DNA of 64,000 nt, taken from Combretum micranthum (lineage: Eukaryota; Streptophyta; Magnoliopsida; Myrtales; Combretaceae). The DNA lies in NCBI GenBank assembly GCA_024138025.1, contig JAMXBD010000714.1, positions 558,001-622,000 on the forward strand, read 5' to 3'. Both the position numbers and the translations under genes were made by a program. Positions 31,540 to 42,080 of this stretch are shown piece after piece (the stretch's first letter is position 1; the number at the start of each line of letters is the position of its first letter). A model generated the notes under the pieces. It searched no databases. It saw only the letters and a list, made by a program, of their open reading frames with translations, and was not told where the DNA came from.

Positions 31540-32900
31540 TTGTGACAGTCTTCAAGTCATCACTGAGTTCACCAAATAATCCTTTCAACTAAAGGGCTTC
31601 TTTAAAAGCCTCTGTAATAGCCATACATTCAGCTTCGGTAGTGGATAGAGCAACTGTAGCTTGCAAAGTGGCTTTCCAACTGATAGCACAACCACCAATG
31701 GTAAAATATACCCTGTGAGATCTTCTTCTATCTAAGTCTCCAACAAAATAAGAATGAACAAATCTAATAATTCCATCTCTAGTTCTACTAAATTGTAGAT
31801 AAACATAATAAAATCTCTTAAGTATTTGAAAATCCATAACTACTTTCCAGTGGTCCTTATCAAGATTTGTCATATGTCGACTGACTAAACTCATAGCATA
31901 GGACAAATCTGGACGTGTACAAACCATAGCATACATAAGAGATCCTACAGCACTAGAATATGGAACCTTAACATATAGTCAATCTCATCACTTGATTGTG
32001 GAGAAAAAGTAGATGAAAGTCTAAAATGAGCTGCTAAAGGTGTACTAACAATCTTAGCATTCTTCATATTAAACCTCAAGGAATTTTTTCAATGTACCCC
32101 TTGACTTAGATGCAACATACTTGTTTTTCTATCTCATAATATTTCCATCTAAGTATCTTCTTTGTTGCTCCCAAGTCTTTCATCTCAAACCCTATACTTA
32201 ACTGTATTTTATCCTTTCTAATTCTCCTCTATCCTTAGCTACTATCAACATATCATCAACATACAAGAGCAAATACACAAATGACCTATCATTACTTCTT
32301 AAAATAGACACATCTATCAAAATTACTTCTCCTGAAATCATGAGAATTCATAAATGAGTCAAACCTCATGTACCCTTGTCTGGGTGATTGCTTCAAGTCA
32401 TAAAGCGATTTTCCTAACTTGCAAGCATGGTCCTCCTTTCCTAATACCACAAAACCTTCTAGCTGTTGCATGTAGATATCTTCCCAAGCTCTCCATGTAA
32501 GAAAGTTGTCTTCATGTCTAACTGTTTCAGTTCAAGATCTTGCATAGCTACAATATCAAGCAAGCTTGAAGTAAGCTGTGCTTTACAACAGGAGAAAACA
32601 CATTAGTAAAACCTATACCTGGTATCTAACTGTAACCTTTTGAGACTAATCTTGCTTTGAATCTAGGTTCTTCAACTTTTAATGTTCCTTCTTTCTTTTT
32701 GAATACCCCTTTACACCGAACAATCTTCTTCCCCTTCGGAAGCTTCACTAAATCCCATGTACCATTCTTATGAAGGGATTCCATCTCCTCCTACATAGCA
32801 ATCATCCACTTACTAGAAACATCACAACCAACTACTTCTAAGTAAGTAGATGGTTCCATATTAAAATCAATGTCCTCTACTACATTTAGAGCATAAGCAA
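31540..32900 (-). pseudogene. copia element B RT and RNase H remnant
   Basis: The 3' part (31589-31936) reads YAMVCTRPDLSYAMSLVSRH, then GGCAISWKATLQATVALSTT and EAECMAITEAFKEAL, the classic copia RNase H region. Upstream (about 32210-32290) the RT catalytic area is present, with a decayed YVDDMLIV-type motif. KLPGKLYGLKQS-like sequence lies near 32390-32470, and a KKGTFKV-type linker near 32680-32710. Several frame changes and stops separate the pieces. Confidence 0.75.
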
Positions 32901-33970
32901 CAAAATCTACCTCAGCATATCTTTACAGAGACATAACTTCTCTCTTAGGTCTGTCTTTAGCAATAGAATGCTACTGCTATGGTGGTGTAGAAATAGTCTA
33001 AGAACTAGCCTTTGGTGTAGAACATGAATCAATCTCAAACTCCACCTGCATACTTGATTTCTACTAAATTTTAGCAAATAAAGTATTAGAAGATAAGTCA
33101 TATAACATAGTAGTTTCATCAAAAATAACATCTCTACTAATAATGACTTTCTTCTATTTAGGACACTACAACTTATATCCCTTGACACCAAGCTTATAAC
33201 CAAGGAATATATACTTCAGAGATCTAGCCTCAAGTTTTCCATTATCAACATGAGCATATGTAGGACATTCAAAAATCTTCAATTCAGAATAATTAACAGG
33301 AGTATCAGACCATACCTCTTGTGAAGCCTTCTTCTCAATAGTAGTTGATGGAAACCTATTAATCAAAAAACATGATGTAGAAGTTGCTTCAACCCTGAAT
33401 GACTTCAATAACTTAGCATTTAAAAGCATACATCTAACTTTCTCTATAATAGTTTTATTCATCCATTCTGCTATTCTGTTTTGTTGAGGCATGCCAGGAA
33501 CTGTTAAATGCCTCACAATTCCTTCTGACTTGCACAAAACATTAAATCCATTAGAATAGAACTCTAAATCATTATTACTACAAAGACATTTGACATGTTT
33601 CCTTATTTGTTTCTCAGTCATTATCTTCTACTCTTTAAATGTAGGTAGAACATCATTCTTCTACATCAAAAAAAAAAATATCCAAACTCTTCTAAGAAAT
33701 CATCAATAATAGTCAGCATGTAAATAGCACCTCCACTAAAAGGCACTTTAGATGGCCCCCAAAGATCTGAATGAATATAATCAAGTGTACCCTTTGTGTT
33801 ACGAGTACTTATGGTAAGTCTGACTCACTTTTGCTTTCCAAAAATGCAATGTTCACAAAATTTCAATTTATTGATGCCTTACCCATTAAGAAGTCCTCTT
33901 CTACTCCATTCAGCCATAGCGACTCACTCATATGCCCTAGAAGCATGTGCCAGAGTCTAGCAGGATCATA
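32900..33970 (-). pseudogene. copia element B integrase remnant
   Basis: The longest piece (33166-33621) has TEKQIRKHVKCLCSNNDLEF (expected LRSDNGxEF, altered). It also has GIVRHLTVPGMPQQNRIAEW (expected QQNGVAERMN) and MNKTIIEKVRCMLLNAKLLK. It ends with the NYSELKIFECPTYAHV domain and YKLGVKGYKL. At least one catalytic-region residue is changed. An upstream frame contains a decayed His/Cys region near 33800-33960. Confidence 0.8.
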
Positions 33971-34017
33971 ATCTAACAAAGAAAAATGACAACTGCATCA
34001 CCTGTAATCATAGAACC

Positions 34018-34440
34018 CTACAAAACATATAAATTAGCATTCTTTTTTTGCCCCTTCATCAACACAAGAGAACCTTTACTTATCTTCAAAACTCCACCTT
34101 CACCAATGTATTTGTACCCTTTTGTATTAGAAGTCCTCAAATAAATCAAATTTCTTTTCAAGTGAAGCACATGTCTCACATCACCAAGTGTTCCGACGAC
34201 ACCATCAAACATTTTAATTTTTATGGTACCAATACCTGCAACTCTACAAGAAGTATTATTACCCAACAGGACAACACCTTTGGATAATGTTTCATATGTT
34301 GAAAACCAATCTCAATTAGGACACATATGAAAAGTACAACTAAAGTCAAGAATCCATTCCTCACTTGTTTGAGGATCACTATTAGAAGCAACAAGAAGTT
34401 CTCCACTACTATAGTCTTCAGCAACATCAGCTTCATCGTA
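34018..34440 (-). pseudogene. copia element B aspartic protease / pre-integrase remnant
   Basis: The active-site segment reads EEWILDFSCTFHMCPN followed by a TGA. Copia proteases have DSGCTxHMC here, so the catalytic DSG has become DFS, a change that needs two C:G-to-T:A transitions. The next piece (34018-34266) continues GNNTSCRVAGIGTIKIKMFD and VRHVLHLKRNLI, conserved in the family between protease and integrase. Confidence 0.8.
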
Positions 34441-35225
34441 TTTTTCTAGGTAATTTCCCTTTTGATTTTCAGCAGCTCTTTTGTTCTTATTCTGTAATTT
34501 ATAACATCCAGATTTAATGTGTCATTTCTTCTTGCAATACTTGCAGATCTTATCCCTACTTATAGATTTTGATCTTCCTCTTGAATTACCACCAGAATTG
34601 CGATCTTGACTCCTACCACAAGTAACAAAACCCTCTACCTAAGGCTCCGATTTCACCACAAGATCATTCATCTTTTCAAAGGAACACATTACATCATAAA
34701 CTTCATCTATGGTGAGAGAATCACGACTATATAGTATGGTGTCTCTAAAGATCAAATGAGAAGGAGGCAGCGAACACAATAAAATCAAAGCTAAATCCTC
34801 TTCATCATACTTAACCTCCAAAGTTTCCAAATAAAAAACAATTTCTTTAAAAGTGTTTAAGTGATCTTCTAGAAACCCACCTTTTGCCAAACGATGAGAA
34901 TATAGTCGTTAATTCATATGCAATTTGTTGGTCAAACTTTTCGTTATACACAACTGCTCCAATTTCAATAATAATTCAGCAGTAGTCTTCTCCTTCAACA
35001 CATCTTGCAGTATTTGATTTGATAAATGAAGATGAATTTGAGAAAGGGCTTATCGATCCTTACGTTGTTTTTCTTCCGGTGACCATGACGAAGGCATTTT
35101 CTCAAACTCTAATAAGGCATTATCCAAATCCATCTACGCAAGAATCGCTCGCATTTTGACCTGTCATAGCAAAAATCTAGTGTTGCAATCTAACAACGAG
35201 ATATCGTATTTCATGGTTGCCATTA
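34440..35225 (-). pseudogene. copia element B gag, readable but with stops
   Basis: The frame starts MATMKYDISLL just inside the primer site and continues through a UBN2-type capsid region. Markers are FLLWQVKMRAILA, TAELLLKLEQL, HLNTFKEIVFYLETL and ILLCSLPPSH. It ends in a zinc-knuckle segment, CKYCKKK...HIKSGC. At least five in-frame stops interrupt it (for example after ILA, RLYSHR-upstream MN, SEP and KKK). Most stand where relatives have Gln, which fits C-to-T decay. Confidence 0.8.
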
Positions 35226-35249
35226 TAAAGAAAATAAAGCCAAACCTTT

Positions 35250-35265
35250 GGCTCTAATACCAATT
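35250..35265 (-). other. Primer-binding site of copia element B
   Basis: The minus strand reads AATTGGTATTAGAGCC, one change from the tRNA-Met complementary sequence used by most plant LTR elements. It directly follows the 5' LTR. Confidence 0.85.
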
Positions 35266-35696
35266 TGTTATAAACGGATACGATAAACAATGGTAAAAAC
35301 GAAAGTAAAGCACACATAAGATTTATATAAAAAACCATTGACGGAAAAACCACGGGAAGAGGAGAGGAATTCACTATATGTGAAAAGGAGTACAAATGAT
35401 CATATAGATCTCAACTCTCTTAACCCTAACAAAACAACACATACATATACATATGAATGCGTAAACAGCTCAAAGGCCGGCAACCTAAATTTATCGTTTT
35501 TAATTCAACGCCGGCTCAAGACCAACGACATTGCCCATATAGGCCAGCGGCTTTAGGCCAACCTAGCCAAAACGTCAGTCTCGAAAATAATTTCAAGGAT
35601 TCATGGCCGGCTCAAGGCCGGTGGTGTTCAATTCAAAGCTAGAGGCCTTGACTCCAAAGCTGGCGGCATAAACTAGATCGGGTCACACATCCAACA
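35266..35696 (-). repeat. 5' LTR of copia element B
   Basis: It begins TGTTATAAACGG and ends ACATCCAACA (431 bp). It preserves several GGCCGGC/GCCGGC islands that the 3' LTR has partly lost by CG-to-TG/CA change. Confidence 0.92.
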
Positions 35697-36589
35697 ATAC
35701 GTTACCAGCTAAAGCCCAAATTCAAGACAATATATAGATACATATACCTTAGGATTAAAATTTCAAGCAAATAGGTCCATGCATAGGACCTAGCCTAGTT
35801 TACCTTGGTATTTTTTTATTGATGAAAATGGGATATATAGGGATCCAGGTATGAGGTACCCATAAGAAACTCAACCTTATATTTAAGGGGGGAGGGTGTG
35901 GGGGTTTTGGGTAAGGAAAGATACAAAAGGAATAGATATATACAATTCTGATCAAATGAAAAATGTATCTATTTAATATACCTAATAGGAAGGACTACTT
36001 AATGTTTATTTGCTCTATCTTATCATTCAAGTGATTTTGTTTTTAGTATATCTATTGTTTTATAGAAATCTGTACGTGTGTTTGTGTATATATGTGTGAA
36101 GTTCGCTATATATAACTACATATATATTAGATTATCGGCTCGATGACAACATTATAAATTTTTGGAATTTTTATTAAGTTTCGATGCTATTCTCTTTGTG
36201 ATGTTTGAAGTGTGGAAGCTAAGAACCAAAAGTCAAAATGAAGGAAGTCAGATTTTGAAGCAAAAATGTTTTCATGTTAAATGACGGACATTCTTTCAAA
36301 AGTGCTTCCCCATTTCTAGTATATACGATGGCGTCCTTTTATAAAATTAATATTCAAATGAAAGAAGAACACTTCATTCAAATCTATAAGAGATTCAAAC
36401 AAACTGTTTGCAGCGCCCATTTGGATTATTGGATTTTTATCAGTATCATATCTATATCAAATCTGTATCTATAACATATCTATATGATATATATATATCA
36501 TATCTATTTGGTCAGTTTATGAGTAAATTTTTTGTTTTTCATCAGTATTTATTTCTTGACAAATATATATTTGAAAATGATAAAAATAT
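35697..36589. other. AT-rich intergenic sequence
   Basis: A G-rich patch occurs at 35886-35914 and a TA-rich palindrome (ATGATATATATATATCAT core) near 36484-36501. No gene is supported. Confidence 0.45.
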
Positions 36590-36715
36590 GGTATCAAAAT
36601 GACTAGAATTTGGCGAAACAAGTAGACTAAAATGACTAGAATACGACAAAAATTTGACTAGGATATAACATGGTACAAAATGACTAGACTAAAATGCCAA
36701 AATGACTAAAATAAA
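36590..36715. repeat. AAAATGACTAGA minisatellite-like repeat
   Basis: At least five imperfect copies of AAAATGACTA(GA) occur over about 125 bp, interspersed with GACAAAAATTTG-like phrases. Local slippage is the likely source. Confidence 0.8.
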
Positions 36716-38460
36716 CAAAAATATGGTACAAATATAATTTGTACCAATCTCACTTATGAGATTTGAACAATTAAGTACCACTATAGATTCCTAACATTCT
36801 TCCTATAAAACCCAATCAACTTACATTTATTTCATCTTTTCTCTATAAAAAAACCTACCATATAAACTTCTAAGCATATTCAGCAAGACTAAAGGAGGCT
36901 AAAAGGATTTACTGAGATTGTAGTCTTGTTTATTCTCTTATTTAGTTGAGTATTTATATCTTTCTCTCTTTAGCCTTTTTTTCTTGTCTATATGTATGTT
37001 TGTATTTATACATCTTGATGGGCTATGATAATGTTTTTGAAACGTGTTGTTTAAATTTTAGTTGCTCTGATCCTTTAAGGGCCACTTCGTAGCTAATCTA
37101 ATAGCTTTTGATTATAGGCTTGTGGATTATGTTTTGAAATTAAGTATGTGATTTTAGATAACTTAAATCCATATAAATGTTAATCATTCTGACTATTGGT
37201 TTCATGAATTGTGTGATGAATTCAATAAGATAGTAATGAATTAGCACAACTAAAATGTGTTGTGGATTATAATAGGATGGATGGACCAACTACCTATGAG
37301 TACTTATTCTATGTTTATCTCAATGAAGTAAAGAATATGCGCCTAATAAGTACTTTAACTATTAAATTATCAGATATACACTACATGTGCACACACCAAT
37401 GCAAATCACTTTATTTCAAGTTTTATAAGAACAAAGCCAAGGTTTTTAAATTTCTATAAATCATTTTTCCTTATAAAGCATTAGTCAAGATTAGTCTAAA
37501 AGATCGATCTATCTATCCATTTATCTCTCTCTATATATTATCAACTTTGATGTTAAAGTTTAAACAAAATAAATAAGGAAGATATATGTGAATTTGTAAG
37601 TGATTCTCATGCTAGCTAGTAGAAAAAATGCCCATGTAGCGCATGACTTAACTAGCTTAGACCTAACATTAGCATACCTATTTATAAAAGAAGTCAAATG
37701 AGGTAGATTTATAATTTGTTACTGGACCATTCAAATAATTACAAAAAATAATTTAATATGTACTTTGATAGTTCGATAATAGTAATAAATAAATTAAAAA
37801 AATTTTAATAACTTATGAGTTATGACATCAGGAAAAAGAATAATGAAAAAAAAGCATAGGATGTTCCTAAAAGGAGGCTGGATGCTCAAAGCAAGCTCAC
37901 GTTATTAGCATTGCGGCACTTGTTAAATTTTTTATAATTTTGCCATGTCCGACCTCGTTTTTTTTTTGCTCCGACTATAAATTTTCACGCGTCTTTCGGT
38001 GGGCAACAAACTTCCCGTGTACAGACAGACAACTACAGTCACTTCTCCACATCGTTCTCTTCCTTTTCAGGAAAGGAGATTTTGACTGGTTTGGCCGATT
38101 ATGTTGAGGGAAGATGTCATATCGTTCATCGAGTGGAGCTTCGTCAAAGTGCCTTTATTCTCGTTTCTCCAATCGGATACAAATATAATTATAAATAAAA
38201 ATCAAGCAATCTAAATAGGCCATTAAATAAGGATGAGGGTTAAAAAGAAACCTATAGTAGTATTTTTTTATTTTTTTCATTATTATAAGGGAAGGAGAAG
38301 TTAAAGTTGGTTGTATTTACATATTACAGTGGCATTATTTGAAGGAAAATTAAACTAAAATTTGTTTACACACATGCAGTCACAAGTTATTCATCAGATC
38401 TAATTAATCCACCTTTAAAATCTTCTTGTGGTTACAACTTTTATAAATAAAAAAAAGGAG
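36716..38460. other. Intergenic sequence with one gene-5'-end-like patch
   Basis: Mostly AT-rich. Apart from the candidate leader at 37976-38210 (separate entry), I see no coding similarity. Confidence 0.4.
37976..38210 (+). promoter_or_regulatory. Promoter/leader-like patch, possibly a truncated gene 5' end
   Basis: TATAAAT at 37976-37982 is followed by a relatively GC-richer, CT-rich leader, including CTTCCTTTTCAG that resembles a 3' splice site (about 38060-38072). Two ATGs open at 38101 (36 codons) and 38115 (24 codons, MSYRSSSGASSKCLYSRFSN). Both end quickly in AT-rich DNA. It could be the abandoned 5' end of a gene or chance. No product is recognised. Confidence 0.25.
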
Positions 38461-38668
38461 GTTAATTTAGGTAAATAATCTTTGAAATTAATCAATTTTT
38501 AATATCTAAATTCTGAAAGAATTTTTTTTGTGCACCAACAATATACCTTTGCTAATTTCTTTTAGTTACTAAATTTATCAATTTAAAAGTTTTTCATATA
38601 CTAAATTAATCTATTTCAAAATTTAAGTATTACATTGATTAATTCTAAGGTTCAAGCACCTAATTATA
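38461..38668. mobile_element. Small MITE-like inverted repeat (~208 bp)
   Basis: Left (38461-38516) and right (about 38617-38665) arms are imperfect reverse complements, sharing TTAGGT at the outer ends, AATTAATCAAT inside, and TAAATT further in. There is no coding capacity. A target duplication was not established. Confidence 0.55.
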
Positions 38669-39278
38669 AATTTTGCTGAAGTGTTTTGATAATATTAAAA
38701 AAAAGTCATTGTAAAAAACTATTAAAATATATAAATAGCAAGATTGAGGACGCTTTAGCGAGCATTTGTAAATAATTTAATAAAAAAGAAAATTATGAAG
38801 ATACGAAAGTATTTTAAGTATTGAAGGGAAGGGATCATTGTGTGAGTAACTATAATTTTGGACGGCGTTTACATTTATCTTTGCTGGACGGAGGGAGCTC
38901 AATAGCTCACGTTTTTGTTGTTATGATTCGACACATTCTTAAGCGAAGATTAGATGGTCACTTACCTTATATACGAAATTTTTTTGAAAAATTACAAAAA
39001 ATTATAAAAAAAAAAAAAAAAAAAAACGGAGAAAGATCATATTTCTCCATTGATGTTGCGTGCCTGATTCGTTCTTCCGATAAATTAAAAGTTCAAGAAT
39101 CAGCTACTTTAACGATTAATTAATCAAATCCAACGCAAAATGGGTCGAGGTCCACAAACTCTTTTCCAGGTCATCTATGATGACAGTTTTTAAGAAAACA
39201 TCTCAAATGAAAAGAAAAGATTAAATGACAAAAAAAAAAATCTTCTTAACTACATTATAAAGTTGATTGATATTTGTA
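38669..39278. other. AT-rich sequence with poly-A run
   Basis: A run of about 22 A lies at 39005-39026. A 100-codon open frame at 38821-39123 starts with a non-ATG codon and spans the poly-A run. It has no similarity and is not annotated as a gene. Confidence 0.45.
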
Positions 39279-39727
39279 TGGGTATAATTCCGGATTCAAC
39301 AATCACGTGCATGCTGTGTGACAATCGCACTACGCGTAACCTAAGGAAACAACAGGTATGAGGGTAACCAAGAGATAATCAAGTAGAGAGAAGAAGTAGA
39401 TAGTCTCAGTAAGCTCTAACACACTTGTAAGAGGTGAGGAAGTTAGAAAGCATCAACCTCACTAATTACTATGAGATTGTATGCATTCTTGAGTAAATCA
39501 AGTATTTAATTCACCAAGGTAGAAATCCGACAGTACGACAACGTTTATACAAGATTTCACTTATCCAAATGAGATGGAGAGTAATATTTATAAAGATCTA
39601 GCCGTCGATGTCGTCCGTCAAATGAAACAGATGACCAACGGTTATGATAAGTTTCTCTCATAATAGATATAGATGCGGGCTCTCTTGTGGATCCAGCCCA
39701 TTAAGATTTTTACATGTAATGCATGTG
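39279..39727 (-). repeat. LTR of a Tat-like gypsy family (second copy)
   Basis: This segment matches 55621-56075 in the same orientation, sharing AAGAGATAATCAAGTAG, AAAGCATCAACCTCACTAA and GAAACAGATGACCAAC. It has no element interior on either side and may be solo. Its right edge joins the coiled-coil coding repeat directly, after the purine run AAGGAAGAG of the minus strand. Confidence 0.8.
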
Positions 39728-40046
39728 AACTCTTCCTTGACGTCTCTGTTAAGTACCTGAAGTGATTGGAACTCATGAACATGACGAGCTTGTGATCTAG
39801 CATTCTCCATCAGAAAGCTCTTTGAAAACTAAAGACTTGTTACTAGAGCAACCGTCTCTTTTAGTGTTAAACATCTTACATCTGATCTAACCTCTTTTAA
39901 TTTGGTGATCTCTTCCTCGACGTCTCTGTTAAGTACTTGAAGCGATTGGAACTCATGATCATGACGAGCTTGTGATCTAGCTTTCTCCATCATAAAGCTC
40001 TTTGAAAACTAAAGACTTGTTATCTAGAGCAACCGTCTGTTTTCAA
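39728..40046 (-). pseudogene. Duplicated charged-helix (coiled-coil-like) coding units
   Basis: Two tandem copies of a ~178-bp unit (about 39729-39906 and 39907-40046) read on the minus strand as a strongly charged helical peptide, for example HVHEFQSLQVLNRDVKEEI and ITKLKEVRSDVR. A frame change separates the helix from the preceding LVFKEL segment. A third copy lies at 41007-41197. Such coiled-coil tails occur in plant-mobile-domain-type and other host proteins captured by transposons. The parent gene is not identified. Confidence 0.5.
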
Positions 40047-40334
40047 TATGTGAGCGACCCTTCCTAGCTTGAGCGACTTCCTCAATCCATTTATCTTTAT
40101 TTGCAAGCTACAACCTTGAAAACAGAAATTCTATAATTTCAAGTACAGCAGCAGGCTATGGAAATGCACTCATATAAAATCCACAACCATCTAACCCATA
40201 TGCATAACTTATTAATCAGGCCTATCATACGTAGTGAAACCCAACAATTCTACATGACTCCAACCCTTCTCCACAACTTGTCAATAGTTGCACATTGTAC
40301 CAATTTGTCTCTATCATTTTTCAAAAGAAATTGT

Positions 40335-40445
40335 GCTACCTAGGATGTGTGTCAACATTTTAGTTGTGTACCACACACTGTGTTATTAATTTGTACCACC
40401 TAAGACATATGTCAACATTTTAGTCATGTACAACACATATTGCGC
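40335..40445. repeat. Short tandem duplication (~65 bp)
   Basis: Two imperfect copies share the order ACCTA..GA..T.TGTCAACATTTTAGT, then GTAC(C)ACACA (about 40337-40395 and 40396-40440). Confidence 0.7.
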
Positions 40446-40516
40446 TTACTCCTCCATATCAAGTCTGAAAGAAATGTTAATCCTGTGCTCTAAATTTTGT
40501 CTTTCGTAAGGGAGTT

Positions 40517-40850
40517 ATGTTATTCCTCCTCCTTCTTTCTCTGTGTTCGCATTTTTCTTCTCCTTCGTCTCCTATTGCTCTTCCTCAGTTAGTTGGTTTC
40601 CGACCTTCTTGGGGTTCCCTCATCCTCCTCCATTAGTTCAGTCATAGTGATATAGCATACACTATAGGAGGTTCACTTGGAAACTAGTCGCTCGATGGTG
40701 ATGTGTCCTATTCGGTGAAATGAGTACCAATCAAGCTTCTAGTTGATCCATGTGAGTTTCTATCAGTGTGGGTGCTTCGTTACAATGGCTTAAACGGTCC
40801 TTCAGATCCTCATTTTATCAAAAACTAAGAAGGAACCCATGCTTGATAAT
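40517..40850 (+). pseudogene. Unidentified coding-like remnant with signal-peptide-like start
   Basis: From an ATG at 40517 one frame reads a hydrophobic leader (MLFLLLLSLCSHFSS) and then a protein-like sequence, including SDIAYTIGGSLGN, SLDGDVSYSV and PIKLLVDPCEFLSVWVLRYN. Four stops interrupt it (TAG, TAG, TGA, TAA). The two TAG and the TAA could each derive from CAG or CAA, as in the VPS8-like fragment nearby. I do not recognise the protein. The composition and leader suggest a broken host gene rather than random sequence. Confidence 0.3.
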
Positions 40851-41006
40851 GTAAGCTTAATAATATTGAGGTTGTCTTTTTCTCTGACCAAGGAAGCGAG
40901 AATTCTTTATTAAATTGAATTTTTGGATGCTGTAACTGTTTGAATTCTCCAAATATTACATGTTCTTATTGTTGTGTACTTTATTGATTTTTCCCGTCTC
41001 CTTTTT

Positions 41007-41197
41007 TTCATCTTACATCTGATCTAACCTCTTTTAATTTGGTGATCTCTTCCTTGACGTCTCTGTTAAGTACTTGAAGTGATTGGAACTCATGAACATG
41101 ACGAGCTTGTGCTCTAGCTATCTCCATCATAAAGCTCTTTGAAAACTAAAGACTTGTTATCTAGAGCAACCGTCTCTTTTAGTGTTAAACATTTTCC
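41007..41197 (-). pseudogene. Third copy of the charged-helix coding unit
   Basis: Nearly the same sequence as the units at 39.7-40.0 kb, in the same orientation, but about 960 bp away. The minus strand reads SFMMEIARAQARHVHEF and continues through NRDVKEEITKLKE. Its separation from the tandem pair implies that the broken coding remnant at 40.5 kb was inserted between, or that the units were dispersed. Confidence 0.5.
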
Positions 41198-41286
41198 GGC
41201 AATGACCTTGACCCAAATTTCTCACAACCCGAGCATGTCCAAGCTAGATCATATCCTGTTCCGATAGCATTGATACCAAAATTCCT

Positions 41287-41769
41287 ATGACCAAACCATG
41301 TGAGGTTTATAGAAATGATAGTGGTGAGGATGCCAATTTAATGAGTAAAATTGACGAACTTGTAAGAGAGAGAAATTAAGCAGTTAGATAGGCCTCCCTT
41401 AAGCCTGTTGAATTGGCTGAAGAAGTAGAGAGGAAATAGGCCTTAACTGGGCTGCATTTGGAGGAGGATACAGCTGCTCAGCCAATGAGACTTGCAGGAG
41501 TCAAAAGGGGATCAATCACTTTAGGGTACTTTGATGTCAATTCTAATAATGTTGCCACACCAACTATATCTTCACAGGTATTTAGACGGGATTATGGTTT
41601 GCCTTAATTATTGGCAATTCATCTTAATTCCATAGGCATTGGAATGTCGAAAGGGGCAATTCTTGTTGTTCCCAGTAAATATTCTACTCATCATGCTGAC
41701 AATATGGACAACAAGATTACCGTGCTTGGTTCACAAGGTGATCGCCCCTCTGCTACAGTAACTTCAGAT
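41287..41769 (+). pseudogene. VPS8-like gene fragment (vacuolar sorting protein)
   Basis: A single frame of 161 codons resembles the region just before the WD40 propeller of plant VPS8, a CORVET-complex subunit for endosome-vacuole traffic. Readable parts are DANLMSKIDELVRERN, KPVELAEEVERK, QPMRLAGVKRGSITLGYFDV, SSQVFRRDYG, LLAIHLNSIGIGMSKG and AILVVPSKYSTHHADNMD. Four in-frame stops occur: TAA after RERN, TAG after AVR, TAG after ERK and TAA after GLP. Each is where Gln is expected. The similarity ends abruptly after ATVTS. A functional VPS8 exceeds 1,500 residues, so this is a small captured or relic piece. Family assignment is from memory of conserved motifs. Confidence 0.72.
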
Positions 41770-41943
41770 CATCCATAATATATAAATGAAGTTGCTTTAC
41801 TCTATAAATGGTTCCTCATTTGTGATGGTTTTGCCCTCTCTTTTTTTTTCCTTTTTTTTGTGACTCTTGTCATTTCATTTCCATCCCTTTTTTTTTATTT
41901 ACATCCATACTTGATTCTACCCTTTCTTTGCCACATACGCCCG

Positions 41944-42080
41944 AATGAAGCATCGAAGATCTATGTCGAACACTTAAAGATGATCAAACTGAATAGAAAC
42001 ATGAGTAGCAAGAGCAGTTTGCTAAGTACCAAAAAAAACTGGAATTAATTCGAGCATATTTTATGAACTTTGGCTTGTAA
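41944..42080 (+). pseudogene. C-terminal exon fragment of an unidentified host gene
   Basis: One frame reads PNEASKIYVEHLKMIKLNRN. After a one-base frame change near 42011 another reads EQFAKYQKKLELIRAYFMNF, then GL and a TAA. The two halves form a continuous helical, Lys-rich C-terminus. A pyrimidine-rich, intron-like stretch precedes it (41830-41935). I cannot name the protein, and whether it belongs with the VPS8-like fragment is unknown. Confidence 0.4.

Larger units (their letters stand above)
30779..35696 (-). mobile_element. Ty1/copia retrotransposon (element B), degenerate
   Basis: Two LTRs (30779-31216 and 35266-35696) enclose gag, protease, integrase, RT and RNase H on the minus strand in copia order. 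The primer site AATTGGTATTAGAGCC (35250-35265) abuts the right LTR, and the purine tract CAAGATGGAGAT (31217-31228) abuts the left one. The outer 5-bp flanks (ATTCC and ATACG) do not form a clear target duplication. Many stops and some frame changes make it inactive, although the gag frame is readable over most of its length. Confidence 0.88.

Noticed and set aside
38821..39123. 100-codon plus-strand frame
   Set aside because: It starts with a non-ATG codon, runs through a 22-base poly-A tract giving poly-Lys, and has no recognisable similarity or gene context.
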